Shown: positions 56,493 to 64,000 of the stretch, in pieces
Layout: every line of letters begins with the position of its first letter
How positions within the stretch are numbered: position 1 is the stretch's first letter
Assembly: GCA_007258455.2 (NCBI GenBank)
Contig: VDFB02193867.1
Coordinates: forward strand, 563,659,291 to 563,723,290
Direction: 5' to 3'
Source of the DNA: Sequoia sempervirens
Lineage: Eukaryota; Streptophyta; Pinopsida; Cupressales; Cupressaceae
Length of the DNA: 64,000 nt
Position numbers and translations under genes: made by a program
The notes under the pieces: generated by a model
What the model saw: the letters and a program-made list of their open reading frames with translations, nothing else
What the model was told of the DNA's origin: nothing
The model's database searches: none

Positions 56493-57280
56493 TTTGTTGT
56501 GTAGTTTTTGCACACACGCCCCACTTGGAGTAGGGACCCCCTTTTTTTGGTGTCTTTCGACCTTTGGTTTTAATGGATTTATCATTTTGAGGTCTTGACA
56601 TGTTGGTCTTGCTAGCCTTGACCTTGCCCTAAGGTTTGAATTGATTGAAATTGAGTTTTGAGCAAATTCGGGTTTTCGCCTGACTCCGAGATTTTCCAGC
56701 TCCGGCGGATTTTCCTGGGCCTTGGTTCTCTATCCGTTCCTGGCTGGATTCTCCGAGTCCGGGTTTCTGCCTGATTTTGGGATTTTCCAGTTCTTGCGGA
56801 TTTTCTCGATCTACGCTAAAGTCTCGAACTTCGCCATTTTCCCAGTTTCTGCATTTTCGCGAAATCTGAGTCTCCGCACATCTTGGGATTTTTTGAAATT
56901 TCGTCCTAGGCTCGGGTGTCCGAATTTGTTAGAAGTGTCTTGTCACTCATTAATGCTTAAGTACCTTTGCTCAGACGGGTATATGGGTGGATTTAGGGCA
57001 TTTTGAACATCATTTCAACTTCAGCGTTCGCTTGTTGATTGCTCTGACGATTACGATTTTCCATTTGAGCTTTGAAGACTGATCTTGACTTGAGTGTGTG
57101 AGGATTGTTTGGGTGCTGGTGTCTGGGTTTTCATTGCTAGGACATGTTCACTTCGTGGTCATCTTTTCGAGCTTGAATTTCATCCGCATCGATCCATGGT
57201 ATGTTATCGCCGCCCTTTCATTTGCTTGTGTGGTGATTGAGTGTTTATGTATTGGGTGATCATCTTTTTGGGTCGGCCCA

Positions 57281-59018
57281 TGTTTGATTATGATTTGTAA
57301 TTATAGAATTAGGGTTCGACTTTGCCCTTCACCAATTCTTATCATCCCCTCTGCGTGCGTCCTATTTATAAACTGAGAGTTGGATGAGTTTTCATAGCCT
57401 TGTCTGAGTAGGGCTAGTCCCTAGGTGTGTCATTGGCCGTATCCTGGGATGATTGGGGTTTCATCTCATTTGCCCAAATTTTCCAAAGGTTCAGTAGGGT
57501 GATCGTAATTCCATGGTTCTTGTTCAGCCTAGCTTGCTCTTACCTTGGGAAGCCCTTGTGCGTACTGATTGATTGCTTGAGTGATAATTTTCTTTGAAAT
57601 TATAAGCTTATCCTGGTTTTAATGGTGAAGGGTCTGGTTATCAAAATTAGGGCATCACCATTTCACCATGGGGATTCATCATTTGAGGGCGTAAGAAACT
57701 TTGAAACCATTTACATTCAAGATTTTGTTAGTTACCATCAATTCCAGGACAGTTAGAATCCAAATATTAAAGGTTGCATGGTCATTTGATCGCAAGTTTA
57801 CGGGTGGCCTTTTGTCAGGTTTCCGAGGTCTTCGCGGAATTCCTCCGCTTTCGGATTTTCCCGATTTAGGCTAATTCCGCGGAGTGGAGTGATTTTCGAA
57901 ACATTTCGAACTATCCGCGAAAATACGTCCCATCCGGATTTTTCCATTTTTCCTGTCTGGCCTTATCCTCTTGATTTTTCGAAGATAGGATTGATGGAAC
58001 AAGTGCTTTATGTTTATTCCTTGCTGCTAATGAATGAATTTCATGATTATCCTATGATCTTTTGTCCATACTAACAATTTGATGTCTTGACCGCCAGAGT
58101 CCATTTGGGTCGGATTTCTCTGAAATTCTGCCCCGACTGGATTTTCCCGTGTTTGATTATGATTTGTATTTATAGAATTAGGGTTTTACTTTACCCTTCA
58201 CCAATTCTTATCATCCCCTCTGCATGCATCCTATTTATAAACTAAGAGTTGGATGAGTTTTCATAGCCTTGTCTGAGTAGGGCTAGTCCCTAGGTGTGTC
58301 ATTGGCCGTATCCTGGGACGATTGGGGTTTCATCTCATTTTCCGAAATTTGCCAAAGGTTCAGCAGGGTGATCGTAATTCCATGGTTCTTGTTCAGCCTA
58401 GCTTGCTCTTACCTTGGGAAGCCCTTGTGTGTACTGATTGATCACTCGAGTGATAATTTTCTTTGAAATTATAAGCTTATCCTGGTTTTAATGGCAAAGG
58501 GTCTGGTTATCGAAATTAGGGCATCGCCATTTCACCATGGGGATTCATCATTTGAGGGTGTAAGAAACTTTGAAACCATTTACATTCAAGATTTTGTTAG
58601 TTAGCAACAATTCTAGGACAGTTTGAATCCGAATATTAAAGGTTGCATGGTCATTTGATCGCCAGTTTGCTGGTGGCCTTTTGTCAGGTTTTTGAGGTCT
58701 TCGCAGAATTCCTCCGCTTTCCAATTTTCCCGATTTAGGCTAATTCCGTGGAGTGGAGTGATTTCCAAAACATTTCGAACTGTCCGCAAAAATCTGTCCC
58801 ATCCGGATTTTTTCGGTTTTCCTGTCTGGCCTTATCCTCTTGATTTTTCGAACATAGGATTGATGGAACAAGTGCTTTATGTTTATTCGTTGCTGCCAAT
58901 GAATGAATTTCATGATTATCCTATGAGCTTTTGTCCATACTAACAATTTGATGCCTTGACCGCCAGAGTCCATCTGGGTCGGATTTCTCTGAAATTCTGC
59001 CCCGACTGGATTTTCCCG
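57281..59018 (+). repeat. 869-bp tandem duplication inside element C 3' LTR
   Basis: The unit at 57281-58149 is repeated from 58150. The junction reads TTTTCCCG|TGTTTGATT. In the 5' LTR, CCCG occurs at both would-be breakpoints (near 42875 and 43737), so a CCCG microhomology joined them. The 5' LTR has one unit, which dates the event after insertion. Confidence 0.8.
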
Positions 59019-59145
59019 ATTTACCTGGTTTTCCCGGACTGCTTCATTTCTCTGGATCTTCAAGGATTAGCAGTTAGCGATAGATTTCAATTGTTTTATA
59101 TGATTTATGCTAACCTTTTGGATTGGAGTATGCATGATAATTGAA

Positions 59146-59172
59146 TACTAATGATACCCTTTGTAAGTGCAG
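59146..59172 (+). promoter_or_regulatory. 3' splice site before the U3 ORF, element C 3' LTR copy
   Basis: TACTAAT at 59146-59152 and GTGCAG ending at 59172, identical in layout to the 5' LTR copy. This copy lies downstream of pol in the genomic RNA and is the one that could be used. Confidence 0.65.
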
Positions 59173-62100
59173 GCTGAATCAAGCAAGGCTACTGCCGAGA
59201 ATTCTAAGGGTGGCTTAGAGGGGTCATCCATTTCTGAGATAGAACAACTGAGATTGGACATCAAGAGTCAGCTTCCTAAAAGCAGAATATCCTCCATATC
59301 GGCTGAAGTGTCTGACACCAATGTGGGAGCCTGGAGGTATGAGGAGTTCAAGCAAAGGACAGTTGAGAAGGATCTTTCCGTGTTGAGGAATGGCATGATG
59401 AATTCTGAACTCATGCATGTGGCTGGGTTTCCTCCAGCAATCCAGTGTTATGAATTGATACTTGAATGTGCCCGGCACTACGATTTTGATGCACAAAGGG
59501 TGGTCAGCACTGAGGGAAGGGTCTTGGAAAACTTCAGTCCTACCTCCATTGCACAAGCTTTCGACACGCCTGACCTACCTTAAGTGTGTGCCCTGAACAT
59601 AGGCACGGCCAAAACCTATTATGAGAACGAGCTAGTCAAGGCTCAATAGATAATCAACTCTTGGTTGGAGAAACCAAAGTCCCACCATTCTAAATTGCCT
59701 AAGCAGTTGCACAGGATCAAATTCAGGTCGGACATCTATGATGCAATTACATTCCTAAGCAGAGTAGCTGGTTTGAAGACTGTCGGGGTGTTGGAGAGCT
59801 AGATGGTCCATGTGATCACCAAGATTGAACAGGGAGCTAACTATCGCTAGGCAGGGCTCATTAGTGCAGAAATTGACAAACAACTGAGGAACGTCTTGGA
59901 GACCAAGAAATTCACCATGTCCTCATATGTGGTGTATGTGCTTGCCAGATTCTACCCATACAAGGGTTTGAATCCATAGGGAACGCTGGGACAAGATATT
60001 GTCTATGAGGTCTACCCAGAGTTGCATTCAGGACACAAGGACTACATAAGGGCTAATGATGCATTCACAATGCACATTACCCGGATGTTACAGAATGTTG
60101 AACACATGAGACTGTCAGATGGAGCCAAAGGGCTGATTAAGAACTATGGGGCCTGGTTCATCTAGTTCCCACTTTCACCTACATTTGGATTGATGGATGC
60201 CTGGTTGCTCCATATAGGTTGCCAAGATACCCCACCGACCACATTGTTTTGTTGGAGGTTGTGAGACAAATTTGCGAATTTGATGCCATTGTGAAGAGGG
60301 AGAAGCATAAGACAAGCTTTGGTGGAGACTTCCCTCTTAGGATTGGTGTGGCAGAAATGTGTCCTTTCGTCCAATCAGACCTCACTGCAGGAGAAGAGTT
60401 GGCGGCATATGGTCTCTCCTACCATTCCAAAAGGATGAACTTTGACATCACAAGGGAGGCACAGAAGAAGGCCACCAGGGAGTACTGGCACAAGGATGAT
60501 CTGGAAGATTATTGGGCCAACATCAAGGATGATCTTGAGGCCAGGAAGAAGAGGTTTTCTAGGCTCCCTGTGGAGGCAATCCGATAATATAATGTCAAGT
60601 TGATCCCGGATCAACTAGAGGATGATGGAAACCTAGTACAGGACCACGCCTATGAAGCTGTGAAGGATAGGTCCATCAGAGAAATGAATTGGGATGAAGG
60701 AGAGGTCATGGAGTTGGAAGACCTAATGGCCCCTGTCATGAAATTTACCTCCTCTTGGTTGAAACATAAGATTTGGGAACTGGAGAGTGAGAAGGTGACT
60801 TGTACCTTTGATTTGATGGGGAATCTCAACCCTATGTCCACTTCTGAGGAATCTGGGGAAGATGACCCGAAAGGGAAAGTTGCAAATACCTCACCATTCA
60901 AGATAACGATCAGAGGACCCAAGGAAAGTGGGCTTGGAACGAAAAGGAAGCCAAAAGGAAAAAGGAGATGGAAGACTTTGAAGCTTAGCAGGTCTTCTGA
61001 TGAGGAAGAGGTGGAAAAAGTAGAAGAGGAAGATGCTCCTCCACCACCAAAGAAAGCCAGAACAACTAGGGTCTCCAAGAAGAAGGCCCAAGATGCACCT
61101 AAGGATGAGCCTCTGATTGTAGATGTGGAGAGTTCAGGAGGAGAGAAGACAAAGGTCTACATGAGAAAATTAAGAACTCCTTCACCCAAGGATACTCTAC
61201 AGAAGATGGATCTTCCTCCAAAGTCACTAGTTGCCGAGCCATCTAAGGTTGCTTCTCCTCCACCAAGCGCACCCGAACTAGAAATTCTGGAGGAACATGA
61301 AACTAGCGGAGATGCAGAGCCATTCAAGGAAGGGACACTTTTTGGTGAGGCAGCTGAGTTGGAAGTTGAAACAGAAGAAAGGCATACTTCTCCTCTGGTC
61401 CAATATGAGGATTCTTCGGAGAGTGACAGAGGCCGCGGATCGCCTGGGCTAGAGGAAGATGTCCCTGTTACAAACCCATCACCAGTGCAGCCCAAGATGG
61501 AGCTTGAAGAAATTGATCAAGGTGAACAGCTCCCTGAGAAAGAGCAAGATAAGATAACTGCAGAGGAAGAAGAGAAGGCGATAGAGCAGTCGGAAGAAGC
61601 AAGAAAAGAGGAAATTCGGGTAGAGCCTACAGCCCCTGACTAGCTAGAAAAGGAAATTGCAAGGAAAAGGCAGGTGGTAGTTGAGGATACTCCCTTAGAT
61701 TGGGATGAGATGCTGTCAAAAATTGGAAAAGGGAAGAAAAAGAAGGCAGCCAAGGTGGTGTCCAAGGTGGAAAGAGATGAAGCTCATAACAGGGTTATCC
61801 ATATTGCCACCCCTGTCGCAGACAAGACAAGAGAAGAGGTTACAGGTCAAGACTACCATGTGCAAACTATCAACCTTGGACCAACCTCCATGGAATAGGA
61901 CATTGAAGAATATGAGGGGTCCAGTGCTGTGATAATTGGCAGGTTGAGAATGAAAGGTTAAAGAAATGCTTGGAGGAGGTGATGAAACCCTTGCAGTCCC
62001 TCCATCCTTCTTCTTTAGCCACTCCCGAATTTCTTCCCAAGGAAACTAGCTCCGAGATTGAGAAGATGAAAACCTCTGCTCAAACTGCCATGGATTGGCC

Positions 62101-62764
62101 AAAGGAAGTACAAATAAAAAGAGATAATGCAATCAAAGATATCCTGTCAGTTGGGAAGGACATAGTCCAAGCCATGGAGCTATTGGAGAGTGTGATGTCC
62201 CAGGATAAGGAGGACATTGATCTCTTGATGTGGAAATCTAGGGTTATCATGGAGGATGGTAAGGAACAATTGGCTGCAGATGGGATTCTTCCTTCCTCCA
62301 GATTGGATGAGCCTTGGGAATGGTTTGAAGCTCTGCAGATTAGGCAGAAGGCTCTAAAGAAGATCCAGAAACGAAGGAAATTGATTGATTGAGATCTCAC
62401 TGTGGTATATGATGGATGCATTGCCTTCTTTGAGGTGATGACTGGAAGGGGGAAGATAGCTCCAAAATATTTAAGTCTTGAGTAGCTAAGAGAATGGTGG
62501 CATGAGGTTTATGCCCCTGATTCTGAAAATGTAATAACTAGTCACCAGTTGGATGATGCAGCCACATACCTGGCGATGATGGACAAATACCAGGCCAACA
62601 AGGAGGATTGGAATAAAATCGTTGAGCAGTCAAAGGAAGAAATTGACTCCATTAAATGCCGGCTTAGGATTTTACCTTTCCCACCTGTCACTGAGTTGGA
62701 CGAAACATTCTTGAGGGTCCAGGGATCATCAGTTTGGAGAAAGGATAAGGGAAGTAGCAGTTAA
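59173..62764 (+). pseudogene. U3-encoded long ORF of element C, 3' LTR copy
   Basis: Same protein as 43895-47506. Private stops include 59581 (TAA), TAG codons near 59647, 59800, 59848 and 59977, TAG near 61642 and 61897, and TGA near 62390; the 5' copy has sense codons at all of these. Shared stop: TAG at 60163, after WFI. A 1-base deletion follows near 60166, and a 37-bp deletion between two GAGA repeats near 61946 removes part of the coiled coil. The longest open piece is 60600-61643. Ends KDKGSSS at 62764. Confidence 0.8.
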
Positions 62765-62963
62765 TGCTTATTTTGAGATTTGTGCCTCCCTATTATCATG
62801 GGGCATGCATTGGATGGGGCTGCATTGAAGATTGTGTCAAGGCCGACCTGGATGATGGCATTTAATGTGTGCATTAGTTTGATTTTTCTCCTTGGCCGAC
62901 TTGTTTTGGGCGGTTTTTATTATTTTGTAAATGTTTGGCTGGGCCGACATACCCTGGGATTTG

Positions 62964-62974
62964 CTATAAAAGGG
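62964..62974 (+). promoter_or_regulatory. TATA box of element C 3' LTR
   Basis: CTATAAAAGGG, 200 bp after the ORF stop, identical to the 5' LTR copy. Confidence 0.8.
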
Positions 62975-63849
62975 CATTCTTGCCTCATTGTAAGGGTTTA
63001 GCTAGATAATAATAGAGATAAGTAAGAGCAAGAGTTAGAGTACTTTGTAGTAGGAGTAATATTCAATTTCTTGAAGCAAATATTGTATCAGAATAGTGGA
63101 GTTGTTGCAATATTTTGATGGTTTAATACAATTGAAGACATTGTGGTTTTCCTGGTGCAATCTCTTGTGTTATTTCATCTCGTGTGGTTCTATTGTTCTA
63201 TCTTTCAAATTGCTTGGAGATTTAGGGTTTAGTGTTCAGAATTAAATAGTTTTTAGTTGGATGAATGGTGTTTATGATTTCATATTTGGAATGTTTGTAG
63301 CAATCTCTGGTCTATACTCCTAGTAACTATCTAATTGTAGTAGGTTGGTGAAGTCAACCTGGACCATACAGTTTTATGTACTTAAGTTTGATTGTAGATG
63401 AATGTCTATGATTTGAAAATCTATATACCTTAGAAGATTGCACCGTTCTTGTAATATTGCATTGTGGGTTGATCAAGAATTGGTTATTTAAGATTGGTCC
63501 ATTCCAGATATCTATCATTTGCATTGTTTATATAAGGAATAGTTTAGATTTCATCACATCTCTGCACCCTCATCTTTTGCTATTTCTTTATCACTTGGTT
63601 AGATTTAAGATTTAAGATCATCATATTGCAAAATCTGATAGGTTGAGAGATACAGTTTACTTGTAGTAAGGTCCCTTTCTGATTACCAACATTTTCACAT
63701 ATTATCTGAGTTGTGTATGCATTGTCATGACCTGACACCCGAGAGACCTTGGGGTGATTTCAGTAATTTATTGTTGAAAATAACCTTTCAAGAGAGATAG
63801 AATATTGTATTCTGTCTGAGTTGTTGTTGTGCAGAAAACACCATCAACA

Positions 63850-64000
63850 GTGAAGTCTTGTAGATTCTTGTAATCATAAAATTGCTATTAGGAATGCTCT
63901 CTTCAAAGTCTTAGGTGAAAATGAGTGAAATAACCTTGTATGTATACTTATTTATGTTGAATTTTCCAAAATTACAACACTACAAGCTGATATCAAATAT
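63850..64000. other. Right copy of GTGAA duplication and flanking sequence
   Basis: GTGAA at 63850-63854, then AT-rich unassigned sequence continuing the locus left at 42089. No gene visible. Confidence 0.7.

Larger units (their letters stand above)
42090..63849 (+). mobile_element. Element C: Tat-like gypsy element with ORF-bearing LTRs of 6.5-7.4 kb
   Basis: A 21.8-kb element with a perfect GTGAA duplication. The internal region is only 7.9 kb (48592-56494), so LTRs make up nearly two thirds of it. Order: LTR, leader, gag, protease, zinc motif, archaeal-type RNase H, RT, degenerate RNase H, integrase, 3' untranslated region with repeated motif and hairpin, LTR. Gag through the archaeal-type RNase H share one reading frame. 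LTR copies are roughly 93-95% alike by eye. It has many stops and several frameshifts and is defective, but less eroded than B. Confidence 0.9.
56495..63849 (+). repeat. Element C 3' LTR
   Basis: Starts TGTTGTGTAG and ends ACACCATCAACA before GTGAA. It is 853 bp longer than the 5' LTR because of a tandem duplication before the ORF. As the 3' LTR its U3 ORF copy would have been part of the genomic RNA. Confidence 0.9.

Noticed and set aside
42090..63849. Reading the 43.9-47.5 kb and 59.2-62.8 kb ORFs as a duplicated host gene pair
   Set aside because: Both lie inside LTRs with matching termini and a GTGAA target duplication, and the whole LTR is repeated, not just the gene.
1..64000. CRISPR arrays, tRNA or rRNA genes, bacterial-type operons
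   Set aside because: No regularly spaced repeats with unique spacers, no cloverleaf sequence I could recognise, and everything coding is retroelement-derived.

Overview
This window is plant nuclear DNA made almost entirely of nested Ty3/gypsy LTR retrotransposons. I find no host gene, rRNA, tRNA or CRISPR array. A large-genome seed plant, plausibly a gymnosperm, fits the very long, old and decayed elements, but nothing here fixes the species.

Layout. 1-5303: old repeat debris, including one LTR of a family called D here, in inverted orientation (3840-4695), followed by a polypurine tract. 5304-5814 and 40363-about 40700: a second D LTR, split by element A. 5815-40362: element A, Athila-like, + strand, flanked by the target duplication CTTAG, with 1.3-kb LTRs, a tRNA-Asp-type primer site, gag, a DLGA-type protease, a deleted RT, RNase H, integrase and a 3' env-like ORF. 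A is interrupted between protease and RT by element B (9962-33428, - strand, LTRs of about 7.6-7.7 kb). 40701-42089: unassigned sequence. 42090-63849: element C, + strand, flanked by GTGAA, with LTRs of 6.5 and 7.4 kb. The order of events is D, then A, then B; C is an independent insertion.

B and C belong to one lineage. They share LTR termini, leader, Gag, protease, RT and integrase. The pol order is unusual: protease, archaeal-type RNase H with its acidic residues, RT, a degenerate Ty3-type RNase H, integrase. The extra RNase H points to the Tat/Ogre group.

The main discovery is a very long ORF (about 1,200-1,300 codons) lying inside the LTR of both B and C, in sense orientation. It lies upstream of the TATA box, so it is in U3 and would be read only at the 3' end of the genomic RNA, as nef or sag are in retroviruses. 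Its protein is recognisably conserved between B and C although the surrounding LTR DNA is not. It follows a branch point and 3' splice site, which suggests a spliced subgenomic message. Between integrase and the 3' LTR both elements also keep a twice-repeated motif and a hairpin with compensating base changes.

All copies are dead: many in-frame stops, mostly TAG from CAG or TGG, plus frameshifts and deletions. Comparing the two LTR copies of C shows that nearly all stops arose after insertion. All readings were made by eye; percentages and family names beyond the quoted motifs are estimates.
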